Under the pieces are notes generated by a model that had not been told where the DNA came from, ran no database searches, and saw nothing but the letters and a program-made list of their open reading frames with translations. DNA of 64,000 bases from Morinoia aosen (lineage: Eukaryota > Arthropoda > Malacostraca > Amphipoda > Talitridae). Position 1 is the first letter of the stretch. Each line of letters begins with the position of its first letter. A program made the position numbers and the translations under genes. The stretch covers positions 44,372,757 through 44,436,756 of the forward strand of contig CM059560.1 in the NCBI GenBank assembly GCA_030386875.1. The letters run 5' to 3'. This document shows, one piece after another, positions 12,196 through 25,400 of this stretch.

Positions 12196-12835
12196 CTCCT
12201 TTGTGCGCTGTAGAGATACCTTCTGTACTCCTTTGTGCGCTGTAGAGATACCTTCTGTACTCCTTTGTGCGCTGTAGAGATACCTTCTTTACTCCTTTGT
12301 ACGCTGTAGAGATACCTTCTGTACTCCTTTGTGCGCTGTAGAGATACCTTCTGTACTCCTTTGTACGCTGTAGAGATACCTCGTGTACTCCTTTGTACGT
12401 TCTAGAGATATTTCCTGTACTCCTTTGTGCGCTGTAGAGATACCTTCTGTACTCCTTTGTGCGATGTAGAGATACCTTCTGTAATCCTTTGTGCGCTGTA
12501 GAGATACCTTCTGTACTCCTTTGTGCGCTGTAGAGATACCTTCTGTACTCCTTTGTGCGCTGTTGAGATACCTTCTGTACTCCTTTGTGCGCTGTAGAGA
12601 TACCTTCTGTACTCCTTTGTACGCTGTAGAGATACCTCGTGTACTCCTTTGTACGTTCTAGAGATATTTCCTGTACTCCTTTGTGCGCTGTTGAGATACC
12701 TTCTGTACTCCTATGTGCGCTGTAGAGATACCTTTTGTACTCCTTTGTGCGCTGTAGAGATACCTTCTGTACTCCTTTGTGCGCTGTAGAGATACCTTCT
12801 GTACTCCTCTGTACGCTGTAGAGATACCTCGTGTA

Positions 12836-13891
12836 CTCCTTTGTTCGTTCTAGAGATATTTCCTGTACTCCTTTGTGCGCTGTAGAGATACCTTCTGTAC
12901 TCCTTTGTGCGCTGTAGAGATACCTTCTGTACTCCTTTGTGCGCTGTAGAGATACCTTCTGTACTCCTTTATGCGCTGTAGAGATACCTTCTGTACTCCT
13001 TTGTGCGCTGTAGAGATACCTTCTGTACTCCTTTGTGCGCTGTAGAGATACCTTCTGTACTCCTTTGTGCGCTGTAGAGATACCTCGTGTACTCCTTTAT
13101 ACGTTCTAGAGATATTTCCTGCACTCCTTTGTGCGATGTAGAGATACCTTCTGTACTCCTTTGTGCGCTGTAGAGATACCTTCTGTACTCCTTTGTGCGC
13201 TGTAGAGATACCTTCTGTACTCCTATGTACGCTGAAGAGATACCTCGTGTACTCCTTTGTACGTTCTAGAGATATTTCCTGTACTCCTTTGTGCGCTGTA
13301 GAGATACCTTCTGTACTCCTTTGTGCGCTGTAGAGATACCTTCTGTACTCCTTTGTGCGCTGTAGAGATACCTTCTGTACTCCTTTGTGCGCTGTAGAGA
13401 TACCTTCTGTACTCCTTTGTACGCTGTAGAGATACCTCGTGTACTCCTTTGTACGTTCTAGAGATATTTCCTGTACTCCTTTGTGCGCTGTAGAGATACC
13501 TTCTGTACTTCTTTGTGCGCTGTAGAGATACCTTCTGTACTCCTTTGTGCGCTGTAGAGATACCTTCTGTACTCCATTGTGCGCTGTAGAGATACCTTCT
13601 GTACCCCTTTGTACGTTCTAGAGATATTTCCTGTACTCCTTTGTGCGCTGTAGAGATACCTTCTGTACTCCTTTGTACGCTGTAGAGATACCTCGTGTAC
13701 TCCTTTGTACGTTCTAGAGATATTTCCTGTACTCCTTTGTGCGCTGTAGAGATACCTTCTGTACTCCTTTGTGCGCTGTGGAGATACCTTCTGTACTCCT
13801 TTGTGCGCTGTAGAGATACCTTCTGTACTCCTTTGTACGCTGTAGAGATACCTCGTGTACTCCTTTGTACGTTCTAGAGATATTTCCTGTA
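12836..13891 (+). repeat. Higher-order unit 6 (8-5-6-5-3-5), subfamily b
   Basis: B monomers start at 12836, 13092, 13252, 13444, 13604, 13700 and 13860. One monomer is missing from the second step. It has GTTCG in the first B, TTTATACG in the second and CCCC in the fifth, matching units 2 and 3. It sits 1536 bp (48 monomers) after unit 5. Confidence 0.82.
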
Positions 13892-16800
13892 CTCCTTTGT
13901 GCGCTGTAGAGATACCTTCTGTACTCCTTTGTGCGCTGTAGAGATACCTTCTGTACTCCTTTGTGCGCTGTAGAGATACCTTCTGTACTCCTTTGTAGGC
14001 TGTAGAGATACCTTCTGTACTCCTTTGTGCGCTGTAGAGATACCTTCTGTACTCCTTTGTACGCTGTAGAGATACCTCGTGTACTCCTTTGTACGTTCTA
14101 GAGATATTTCCTGTACTCCTTTGTGCGCTGTAGAGATACCTTCTGTACTCCTTTGTGCGCTGTAGAGATACCTTCTGTACTCCTTCGTGCGCTGTAGAGA
14201 TACCTTCTGTACTCCTTTGTGCGCTGTAGAGATACCTTCTGTACTCCTTTGTGCGCTGTAGAGATACCTTCTGTACTCCTTTGTGCGCTGTTGAGATACC
14301 TTCTGTACTCCTTTGTACGCTGTAGAGATACCTCGTGTACTCCTTTGTACGTTCTAGAGATATTTCCTGTACTCCTTTGTGCGCTGTAGAGATACCTTCT
14401 GTACTCCTTTGTGCGCTGTAGAGATACCTTCTGTACTCCTTTGTGCGCTGTTGAGATACCTTCTGTACTCCTTTGTGCGCTGTAGAGATACCTTCTGTAC
14501 TCCTTTGTACGCTGTAGAGATACCTCGTGTACTCCTTTGTACGTTCTAGAAATATTTCCTGTACTCCTTTGTGCGCTGTAGAGATACCTTCTGTACTCCT
14601 TTGTGCGCTGTAGAGATACCTTCTGTACTCCTTCGTGCGCTGTAGAGATACCTTCTGTACTCCTTTGTGCGCTGTAGAGATACCTTCTGTACTCCTTTGT
14701 ACGTTCTAGAGATATTTCCTGTACTCCTCTGTGCGCTGTAGAGATACCTTCTGTACTCCTTTGTACGCTGAAGAGATACCTCGTGTACTCCTTTGTACGT
14801 TCTAGAGATATTTCCTGTACTCCTTTGTGCGCTGTAGAGATACCTTCTGTACTCCTTCGTGCGCTGTAGAGATACCTTCTGTACTCCTTTGTGAGCTGTA
14901 GAGATACCTTCTGTACTCCTTTGTACGCTGCGCTGAAGAGGTACCTTCTGTACTCCTTTGTGCGCTGTAGAGATACCTTCTGTACTCCTTTGTACGTTCT
15001 AGAGATATTTCCTGTACTCCTTTGTGCGCTGTAGAGATACCTTCTGTACTCCTTTGTACGCTGTAGAGATACCTTCTGTACTCCTTCGTGCGCTGTAGAG
15101 ATACCTTCTGTACTCCTTTGTACGCTGTAGAGATACCTCGTGTACTCCTTTGTACGTTTTAGAGATATTTCCTGTACTCCTTTGTGCGCTGTAGAGATAC
15201 CTTCTGTACTCCTTTGTGTGCTGTAGAGATACCTTCTGTACTCCTTTGTGCGCTGTAGAGATACCTGCTGTACTTCTTTGTACGCTGTAGAGATACCTTC
15301 TGTACTCCTTTGTGCGCTGTAGAGACACCTTCTGTACTCCTTTGTACGCTGAAGAGATACCTCGTGTACTCCTTTGTACGTTCTAGAGATATTTCCTGTA
15401 CTCCTTTGTGCGCGGTAGAGATACCTTCTGTATTCCTTCGAGCGCTGTAGAGATACCTTCTGTACTCCTTTGTGCGCTGTAGAGATACATTCTGTTCTCC
15501 TTTGTACGCTGTAGAGATACCTTCTGTACTCCTTTGTGCGCTGTAGAGATACCTTCTATACTCCTTTGTACGCTGTAGAGATACCTCGTGTACTCCTTTG
15601 TACGTTCTAGAGATATTTCCTGTACTCTTTTGTGCGCTGTAGAGATACCTTCTGTACTCCTTTGTGCGCTGTAGAGATACCTTCTGTACTCCGTTGTGCG
15701 CTGTAGAGATACCTTCTGTACTCCTTTGTACGCTGTAGAGATACCCTCTGTACTCCTTTGTGCGCTGAAGAGATACCTTCTGTACTCTTTTGTACGCTGT
15801 AGAGATACCTCGTGTACTCCTTTGTACGTTCTAGAGATATTTCCTGTACTCCTTTGTGCGCTGTAGAGATACCTTCTGTACTCCTTTGTGCGCTGTAGAG
15901 ATACCTTCTGTACTCCTTTGTGCGCTGTAGAGATACCTTCTCTACTCCTTTGTGCGCTGTAGAGATACCTTCTGTACTCCTTTGTGCGCTGTAGAGATAC
16001 CTTCTGTACTCTTTTGTGCGCTGTAGAGATACCTCGTGTACTCCTTTGTACGCTGTAGAGATACCTTCTGTACTCCTTTGTACGCTGTAGAGATACCTCG
16101 TGTACTCCTTTGTGCGCTGTAGAGATACCTTCTGTACTCCTTTGTACGCTGTAGAGATACCTCGTGTACTCCTTTGTACGTTCTAGAGATATTTCCTGTA
16201 CTCCTTTGTGCGCTGTAGAGATACCTTCTGTACAACTTTGTGCGCTGTAGAGATACCTTCTGTACTCCTTTGTGCGCTGTAGAGATACCTTCTGTACTCG
16301 TTTGTGCGCTGTAAAGATACCTTCTGTACTACTTTGTGCGCTGTAGAAATACCTTCTGTACTCCTTTGTGCGCTGTAGAGATACCTTCTGTACATCTTTG
16401 TGCGCTGTAGAAATACCTTCTGTACTCCTTTGTGCGCTGTAGAGATACCTTCTGTACTCCTTTGTGCGCTGTAGAGATACCTCGTGTACTCCTTTGTACG
16501 CTGTAGAGATACCTTCTGTACTCCTTTGTGCGCTGTAGAGATACCTTCTGTACTCCTTTGTGCGCTGTAGGGATACCTTCTGTACTCCTTTGTGCGCTGT
16601 AGAGATACCTCGTGTACTCCTTTGTACGTTCTAGAGATATTTCCTGAACTCCTTTGTGCGCTGTAGAGATACCTTCTGTACTCCTTTGTGCGCTGTAGAT
16701 ATACCTTCTGTACTCCTTTGTGCGCTGTAGAGATACCTTTTGTACTCCTTCGTGCGCTGTAGAGATACCTTTTGTACTCCTTTGTGCGCTGTAGAGATAC

Positions 16801-18856
16801 CTTCTGTACTCTTTTGTACGCTGTAGAGATACCTCGTGTACTCCTTTGTACGTTCTAGAGATATTTCCTGTACTCCTTTGTGCGCTGTAGAGATACCTTC
16901 TGTACTCCTTTGTGCGCTGTAGAGATACCTTCTGTACTCCTTTGTGCGCTGTAGAGATACCTTCTGTACTGCTTTGTGCGCTGTAGAGATACCTCGTGTA
17001 CTCCTTTGTACGCTGTAGAGATACCTTCTGTACTCCTTTGTGCGCTGTAGAGATACCCTCTGTACTCCTTTGTGCGCTGTAGAGATACCTCGTGCACTCC
17101 TTTGTGCGCTGTAGAGATACCTTCTGTACTCCTTTGTGCGCTGTAGAGATACCTTCTGTACTCCTTTGTGCGCTGTAGAGATACCTTCTGTACTCCTTTG
17201 TGCGCTGTAGAGATACCTTCTGTACTCCTTTGTACGCTGTAGAGATACCTCGAGTACTCCTTTGTACGTTCTAGAGATATTTCCTGTACTCCTTTGTGCG
17301 CTGTAGAGATACCTTCTGTACTCCTTTGTGCGCTGTAGAGATACCTTCTTTACTCCTTTGTGCGCTGTAGAGATACCTTCTGTACTCCTTTGTGCGCTGT
17401 AGAGATACCTTCTGTACTCCTTTGTGCGCTGTAGAGATACCTTCTGTACTCCTTTGTACGCTGTAGAGATACCTCGTGTACTCCTTTGTACGTTCTAGAG
17501 ATATTTCCTGTACTCCTTTGTGCGCTGTAGAGATACCTTCTGTACTCCTTTGTGCGCTGTAGAAATACCTTCTGTACTCCTTTGTGCGCTGTAGAGATAC
17601 CTTCTGTACTCCTTTGTGCGCTGTAGAGATACCTCGTGTACTCCTTTGTACGCTGTAGAGATACCTTCTGTACTCCTTTGTGCGCTGTAGAGATACCTTC
17701 AGTACTCCTTTGTGCGCTGTAGAGATACCTTCTGTACTCCTTTGTGCGCTGTAGAGATACCTTCTGTACTCCTTTGTGCACTGTAGAGATACCTTCTGTA
17801 CTCCTTCGTGCGCTGTAGAGATACCTTCTGTACTCCTTTGTGCGCTGTAGAGATACCTTCTGTACTCCTTTGTGCGCTGTAGAGATACCTTCTGTACTCC
17901 TTTGTACGCTGTAGAGATACCTCGTGTACTCCTTCGTACGTTCTAGAGATATATCCTGTACTCCATTGTGCGCTGTAGAGATACCTTCTGTACTCCTTTG
18001 TGCGCTGTAGAGATACCTTCTGTACTCCTTTGTGCGGTGTAGAGATACCTTCTGTACTCCTTTGTGCGCTGTAGAGATACCTTCTGTACTCCTTTGTACG
18101 CAGTAGAGATACCTTCTGTACTCCTTTGTACGCTGTAGAGATGCCTCGTGTACTCCTTTGTACGTTCTAGAGATATTTCCTGTACTCCTATGTGCGCTGT
18201 AGAGATACCTTCTGTATTCCTTTGTGCGCTGTAGAGATACCTTCTGTACTCCTTTGTGCGCTGTAGAGATACCTTCTGTACTCCTTTGTGCGCTGTAGAG
18301 ATACCTTCTGTACTCCTTTGTGCGCTGTAGAGATACCTTATGTACTCCTTTGTGCGCTGTAGAGATACCTTCTGTACTCCTTTAGGCGCTGTAGAGATAC
18401 CTTCTGTACTCCTTTGTACGCTGTAGAGATATTTCCTGTACTCCTTTGTGCGCTGTAGAGATACCTCGTGTACTCCTTTGTACGATCTAGAGATATTTCC
18501 TGTACTCCTTTGTGCGCTGTAGAGATACCTTCTGTACTCCTTTGTGCGCTGTAGAGATACCTTCTGTACTCCTTTGTGCGCTGTAGAGATACCTTCTGTA
18601 CTCCTTTGTGCGCTGTAGAGATACCTTCTGTACTCCTTTGTGCGCTGTAGAGATACCTTCTGTACTCCTTTGTGCGCTGTAGAGATACCTTCTGTACTCC
18701 TTTGTGCGCTGTAGAGATACCTCGTGTACTCCTTTGTACGTTCTAGAGATATTTCCTGTACTCCTTTGTGCCCTGTAGAGATACCTTCTGTACTCCTTTG
18801 TGCGCTGTAGAGATACCTTCTGTACTCCTTTGTGCGCTGTAGAGATACCTCGTGTA
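13892..18856 (+). repeat. Less regular satellite stretch with scattered variants
   Basis: This stretch keeps the A-run plus C-B pattern, but I found no repeated spacing code in it. It has a higher density of single changes than its neighbours, for example CCTTCGTGCG, TACAACTTTG near 16231, TACATCTTTG near 16391, CTCGTTTG near 16298, TTTAGGCGCT near 18381 and TATATCC in the B near 17950. It also contains the 5-bp duplication at 14931. Nothing other than satellite is present. Confidence 0.75.
14921..14950 (+). other. 5-bp duplication of CGCTG that shifts the register
   Basis: CGCTG at 14926-14930 is repeated at 14931-14935, followed by AAGAGGTACC in place of TAGAGATACC. The monomer phase moves by +5. 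The two extra substitutions in the same monomer (T to A and A to G) make it the most altered monomer of this part of the array. Confidence 0.88.
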
Positions 18857-20136
18857 CTCCTTCGTACGTTCTAGAGATATTTCCTGTACTCCTTTGTGCG
18901 CTGTAGAGATACCTTCTGTACTCCTTTGTGCGCTGTAGAGATACCTTCTGTACTCCTTTGTGCGCTGTAGAGATACCTTCTGTACTCCTTTGTGCGCTGT
19001 AGAGATACCTTCTGTACTCCTTTGTACGCTGTAGAGATACCTCGTGTTCTCCTTTGTACGTTCTAGAGATATTTCCTGTACTCCTTTGTGCGCTGTAGAG
19101 ATACCTTCTGTACTCCTTTGTGCGCTGTAGAGATACCTTCTGTACTCCTTTGTGCGCTGTAGAGATACCTTCTGTACTCCTTTGTACGCTGTAGAGATAC
19201 CTCGTGTACTCCTTTGTACGTTCTAGAGATATTTCCTGTACTCCTTTGTGCGCTGTAGAGATACCTTCTGTACTCCTATGTGCGCTGTAGAGATACCTTC
19301 TGTACTCCTTTGTGCGCTGTAGAGATACCTTCTGTACTCCTTTGTGCGCTGTAGAGATACCTTCTGTACTCCTATGTGCGCTGTAGAGATACCTCGTGTA
19401 CTCCTTTGTACGTTCTAGAGATATTTCCTGTACTCCTTTGTGCGCTGTAGAGATACCTTCTGTACTCCTTTGTGCGCTGTAGAGATACCTTCTGTACTCC
19501 TTTGTACGCTGTAGAGATACCTCGTGTACTCCTTTGTACGTTCTAGAGATATTTCCTGTACTCCTTTGTGCGCTGTAGAGATACCTTCTGAACTCCTTTG
19601 TGCGCTGTAGAGATACCTTCTGTACTCCTTTGTGCGCTGTAGAGATACCTTCTGTACTCCTTTGTACGCTGTAGAGATACCTCGTGTACTCCTTTGTACG
19701 TTCTAGAGATATTTCCTGTACTCCTTTGTGCGCTGTAGAGATACCTTCTGTACTCCTTTGTGCGCTGTAGAGATACCTTCTGTACTCCTTTGTGCGCTGT
19801 AGAGATACCTTCTGTACTCCTTTGTGCGCTGTAGAGATACCTTCTGTACTCCTTTGTACGCTGTAGAGATACCTCGTGTACTCCTTTGTACGTTCTAGAG
19901 ATATTTCCTGTACTCCTTTGTGCGCTGTAGAGATACCTTCTGTACTCCTTTGTGCGCTGTAGAGATACCTTCTGTACTCCTTTGTGCGCTGTAGAGATAC
20001 CTTCTGTACTCCTTTGTGCGCTGTAGAGATACCTTCTGTACTCCTTTGTGCGCTGTAGAGATACCTTCTGTACTCCTTTGTACGCTGTAGAGTTACCTCG
20101 TGTACTACTTTGTACGTTCTAGAGATATTTCCTGTA
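18857..20136 (+). repeat. Tandem higher-order unit of 39 monomers, copy 1
   Basis: B monomers start at 18857, 19049, 19209, 19401, 19529, 19689, 19881 and 20105, giving spacings of 6, 5, 6, 4, 5, 6 and 7 (39 monomers, 1248 bp). The next 40 monomers repeat nearly the same spacings. The match is based on spacing; identity was not checked base by base. Confidence 0.68.
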
Positions 20137-21416
20137 CTCCTTTGTGCGCTGTAGATATACCTTCTGTACTCCTTTGTGCGCTGTAAAGATACCTTCTGTA
20201 CTCCTTTGTGCGCTGTAGAGATACCTTCTGTACTCCTTTGTGCGCTGTAGAGATACCTTCTGTACTCCTTTCTACGCTGTAGAGATACCTCGTGTACTCC
20301 TTTGTACGTTCTAGAGATATTTCCTGTACTCCTTTGTGCGCTGTAGAGATACCTTCTGTACTCCTTTGTGCGCTGTAGAGATACCTTCTGTACTCCTTTG
20401 TGCGCTGTAGAGATACCTTTTGTACTCCTTTGTACGCTGTAGAGATACCTCGTGTACTCCTTTGTACGTTCTAGAGATATTTCCTGTACTCCTTTGTGCG
20501 CTGTAGAGATACCTTCTGTACTCCTTTGTGCGCTGTAGAGATACCTTCTGTACTCCTTTGTGCGCTGTAGAGATACCTTCTGTACTCCTTTGTGCGCTGT
20601 AGAGATACCTTCTGTACTCCTTTGTACGCTGTAGAGATACCTCGTGTACTCCTTTGTACGTTCTAGAGATATTTCCTGTACTCCTTTGTGCGCTGTAGAG
20701 ATACCTTCTGTACTCCTTTGTGCGCTTTAGAGATACCTTCTGTACTCCTTTGTACGCTGTAGAGATACCTCGTGTACTCCTTTGTACGTTCTAGAGATAT
20801 TTCCTGTACTCCTTTGTGCGCTGTAGAGATACCTTCTGTACTCCTTTGTGCGCTGTAGAGAAACCTTCTTTACTCCTTTGTACGCTGTGGAGATACCTTC
20901 TGTACTCCTTTGTGCGCTGTAGAGATACCTTCTGTACTCCTTTGTACGCTGTAGAGATACCTCGTGTACTCCTTTGTACGTTCTAGAGATATTTCCTGTA
21001 CTCCTTTGTGCGCTGTAGAGATACCTTCTGTACTCCTTTGTGCGCTGTAGAGATACCTTCTGTACTCCTTTGTGCGCTGTAGAGATACCTTCTGTACTCC
21101 TTTGTGCGCTGTAGAGATACCTTCTGTACTCCTTTGTACGCTGTAGAGATACCTCGTGTACTCCTTTGTACGTTCTAGAGATATTTCCTGTACTCCTTTG
21201 TGCGCTGTAGAGATACCTTCTGTACTCCTTTGTGCGCTGTAGAGATACCTTCTGTACTCCTTTGTGCGCTGTAGAGATACCTTCTGTACTCCTTTGTGCG
21301 CTGTAGAGATACCTTCTGTACTCCTTTGTGCGCTGTAGAGATACCTTCTGTACTCCTTTGTACGCTGTAGAGATACCTCGTGTACTCCTTTGTACGTTCT
21401 AGAGATATTTCCTGTA
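20105..21416 (+). repeat. Tandem higher-order unit of 40 monomers, copy 2
   Basis: B monomers start at 20105, 20297, 20457, 20649, 20777, 20969, 21161 and 21385, giving spacings of 6, 5, 6, 4, 6, 6 and 7. This is copy 1 with one monomer added in the fifth step. That step holds the variants GAGAAACC and CTGTGGAG near 20860-20890. The B at 20105 starts CTACTTTG. Confidence 0.68.
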
Positions 21417-22459
21417 CTCCTTTGTGCGCTGTAGAGATACCTTCTGTACTCCTTTGTGCGCTGTAGAGATACCTTCTGTACTCCTTTGTGCGCTGTAGAG
21501 ATACCTTCTGTACTCCTTTGTACGCTGTAGAGATACCTTCTGTACTCCTTTGTGCGTGGTAGAGATACCTTCTGTACTCCTTTGTACGCTGTAGAGATAC
21601 CTCGTGTACTCCTTTGTACGTTCCAGAGATATTTCCTGTACTCCTTTGTGCGCTGTAGAGATACCTTCTGTACTCCTTTGTATGCTGTAGAGATACCTTC
21701 TGTACTCCTTTGTGCGCTGTAGAGATACCTTCTGTACTCCTTTGTGCGCTGTAGAGATACCTCGTGTACTCCTTTGTACGCTGTAGAGATACCTTCTGTA
21801 CTCCTTTGTGCGCTGTAGAGATACCTTCTGTACTCCTTTGTGCGCTGTAGAGATACCTTCTGTACTTCTTTGTGCGCTGTAGAGATACCTTCTTTACTCC
21901 TTTGTGCGCTGTAGAGATACCTTCGGTACTCCTTTGTGCGCTGTAGAGATACCTTCTGTACTCCTTTGTGCGCTGTAGAGATACCTTCTGTACTCCTTTG
22001 TGCGCTGTAGAGATACCTTCTGTACTCCTTTGTACGCTGTAGAGATACCTCGTGTACTCCTTTGTACGTTCTAGAGATATTTCCTGTACTCCTTTGTGCG
22101 CTGTAGAGATACCTTCTGTACTCCTTTGTGCGCTGTAGAGATACCTTCTGTACTCCTTTGTGCGCTGTAGAGATACCTTCTGTACTCCTTTGTGCGCTGT
22201 AGAGATACCTTCTGTACTCCTTTGTGCGCTGTAGAGATACCTTCTGTACTCCTTTGTACGCTGTAGAGATACCTCGTGTACTCCTTTGTACGTTCTAGAG
22301 ATATTTCCTGTACTCCTTTGTGCGCTGTAGAGATACCTTCTGTACTCCTTTGTGCGCTGTAGAGATACCTTCTGTACTCCTTTGTGCGCTGTAGAGATAC
22401 CTTCTGTACTCCTTTGTGCGCTGTAGAGATACCCCGTGTACTCCTTTGTACGTTGTAGA
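21417..22459 (+). repeat. Ordinary satellite with one long gap between B monomers
   Basis: B monomers lie at 21609, 22057 and 22281. The 14-monomer gap between 21609 and 22057 is one of the longest seen. Near 22427 a C-like monomer (CCCCGTG) is followed by one with GTACGTTGTAG, which has T at position 13 as in B but otherwise reads like type A. It may be a B/A recombinant or a mutated monomer. Confidence 0.75.
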
Positions 22460-25400
22460 GATACCTTCTGTACTCCTTTGTGCGCTGTAGAGATACCTTC
22501 TGTACTCCTTTGTGCGCTGTAGAGATACCTTCTGTACTCCTTTGTGCGCTGTAGAGATACCTTCTGTACTCCTTTGTGCGCTGTAGAGATACCTTCTGTA
22601 CTCCTTTGTGCGCTGTAGAGATACCTTCTGTACTCCTTTGTGCGCTGTAGAGATACCTCGTGTACTCCTTTGTACGTTCTAGAGATGTTTCCTGTACTCC
22701 TTTGTGCGCTGTAGAGATACCTTCTGTACTCCTTTGTGCGCTGTAGAGATACCTTCTGTACTCCTTTGTGCGCTGTAGAGATACCTCGTGTACTCCTTTG
22801 TACGTTCTAGAGATATTTCCTGTACTCCTTTGTGCGCTGTAGAGATACCTTCTGTACTCCTTTGTGCGCTGTAGAGATACCTTCTGTACTCCTTTGTACG
22901 CTGTAGAGATACCTCGTGTACTACTTTGTACGTTCTAGAGATATTTCCTGTACTCCTTTGTTCGCTGTAGATATACCTTCTGTACTCCTTTGTGCGCTGT
23001 AGAGATACCTTCTGTACTCCTTTGTGCGCTGTAGAGATACCTTCTGTACTCCTTTGTGCGCTGTAGAGATACCTTCTGTACTCCTTTGTACGTTCTAGAG
23101 ATATTTCCTGTACTCCTTTGTGCGCTGTAGAGATACCTTCTGTACTCCTTTGTACGCTGTAGAGATACCTCGTGTACTCCTTTGTACGTTCTAGAGATAT
23201 TTCCTGTACTCCTTTGTGCGCTGTAGAGATACCTTCTGTACTCCTTTGTGCGCTGTAGAGATACCTTCTGTACTCCTTTGTGCGCTGTAGAGATACCTTC
23301 TGTACTCCTTTGTACGCTGTAGAGATACCTCGTGTACTCCTTTGTACGTTCTAGAGATATTTCCTGTACTCCTTTGTGCGCTGTAGAGATACCTTCTGTA
23401 CTCCTTTGTGCGCTGTAGAGATACCTTCTGTACTCCTTTGTGCGCTGTAGAGATACCTTCTGTACTCCTTTGTACGCTGTAGAGATACCTTCTGTACTCC
23501 TTTGTGCGCTGTAGAGATACCTTCTGTACTCCTTTGTACGCTGTAGAGATACCTCGTGTACTCCTTTGTACGTTCTAGAGATATTTCCTGTACTCCTTTG
23601 TGCGCTGTAGAGATACCTTCTGTACTCCTTTGTGCGCTGTAGAGATACCTTCTGTACTCCTTTGTGCGCTGTAGGGATACCTTCTGTACTCCTTTTTACG
23701 CTGTAGAGATACCTTCTGTACTCCTTTGTGCGCTGTAGAGATACCTTCTGTACTCCTTTGTACGCTGTAGAGATACCTCGTGTACTCCTTTGTACGTTCT
23801 AGAGATATTTCCTGTACTCCATTGTGCGCTGTAGAGATACCTTCTGTACTCCTTTGTGCGCTGTAGAGATACCTTCTGTACTCCTTTGTGCGCTGTAGAG
23901 ATACCTTCTGTACTCCTTTGAACGCTGTAGAGATACCTTCTGTACTCCTTTGTGCGCTGTAGAGATACCTTCTGTACTCCTTTGTACGCTGTAGAGATAC
24001 CTCGTGTACTCCTTTGTACGTTCTAGAGATATTTCCTGTACTTCTTTGTGCGCTGTAGAGATACCTTCTGTACTTCTTTGTGCGCTGTAGAGATACCTTC
24101 TGTACTCCTTTGTGCGCTGTAGAGATACTTTCTGTACTCCTTTGTGCGCTGTAGAGATACCTTCTGTACTCCTTTATACGTTCTAGAGATATTCCCTGTA
24201 CTCCTTTGTGCGCTGTAGAGATACCTTCTGTACTCCTTTGTACGCTGTAGAGATACCTCGTGTACTCCTTTGTACGTTCTAGAGATATTTCCTGTACTCC
24301 TTTGTGCGCTGTAGAGATACCTTCTGTACTCCTTTGTGCGCTGTAGAGATACCTTCTGTACTCCTTTGTGCGCTGTAGAGATACCTTCTGTACTCCTTTG
24401 TACGCTGTAGAGATACCTCGTGTACTCCTTTGTACGTTCTAGAGATATTTCCTGTACTCCTTTGTGCGCTGTAGAGATACCTTCTGTACTCCTTTGTGCG
24501 CTAAAGAGATACCTTCTGTACTCCTTTGTGCGCTGTAGAGATACCTTCTGTACTTCTTTGTACGCTGTAGAGATACCTTCTGTACTCCTTTGTGCGCTGT
24601 AGAGACACCTTCTGTACTCCTTTGTACGCTGAAGAGATACCTCGTGTACTCCTTTGTATGTTCTAGAGATATTTCCTGTACTCCTTTGTGCGCTGTAGAG
24701 ATACCTTCTGTACTCCTTTGTGCGCTGTAGAGATACCTTCTGTACTCCTTTGTGCGCTGTAGAGATACCTTCTGTACTCCTTTGTACGCTGTAGAGATAC
24801 CTTCTGTACTCCTTTGTGCGCTGTAGAGATACCTTCTATACTTCTTTGTACGCTGTAGAGATACCTCGTGTACTCCTTTGTACGTTCTAGAGATATTTCC
24901 TGTACTCCTTTGTGCGCTGTAGAGATACCTTCTGTACTCCTTTGTGCGCTGTAGAGATACCTTCTGTACTCCTTTGTGCGCTGTAGAGATACCTTCTGTA
25001 CTCCTTTGTACGCTGTAGAGATACCTTCTGTACTCCTTTGTGCGCTGTAGAGATACCTTCTGTACTCTTTTGTACGCTGTAGAGATACCTCGTGTACTCC
25101 TTTGTACGTTCTAGAGATATTTCCTGTAATCCTTTGTGCGCTGTAGAGATACCTTCTGTACTCCTTTGTGCGCTGTAGAGATACCTTCTGTACTCCTTTG
25201 TGCGCTGTAGAGATACCTTCTGTATTCCTTTGTGCGCTGTAGAGATACCTTCTGTACTCCTTTGTGCGCTGTAGAGATACCTTCTGTACTCCTTTGTGCG
25301 CTGTAGAGATACCTCGTGTACTCCTTTGTACGCTGTAGAGATACCTTCTGTACTCCTTTGTACGCTGTAGAGATACCTCGTGTACTCCTTTGTGCGCTGT

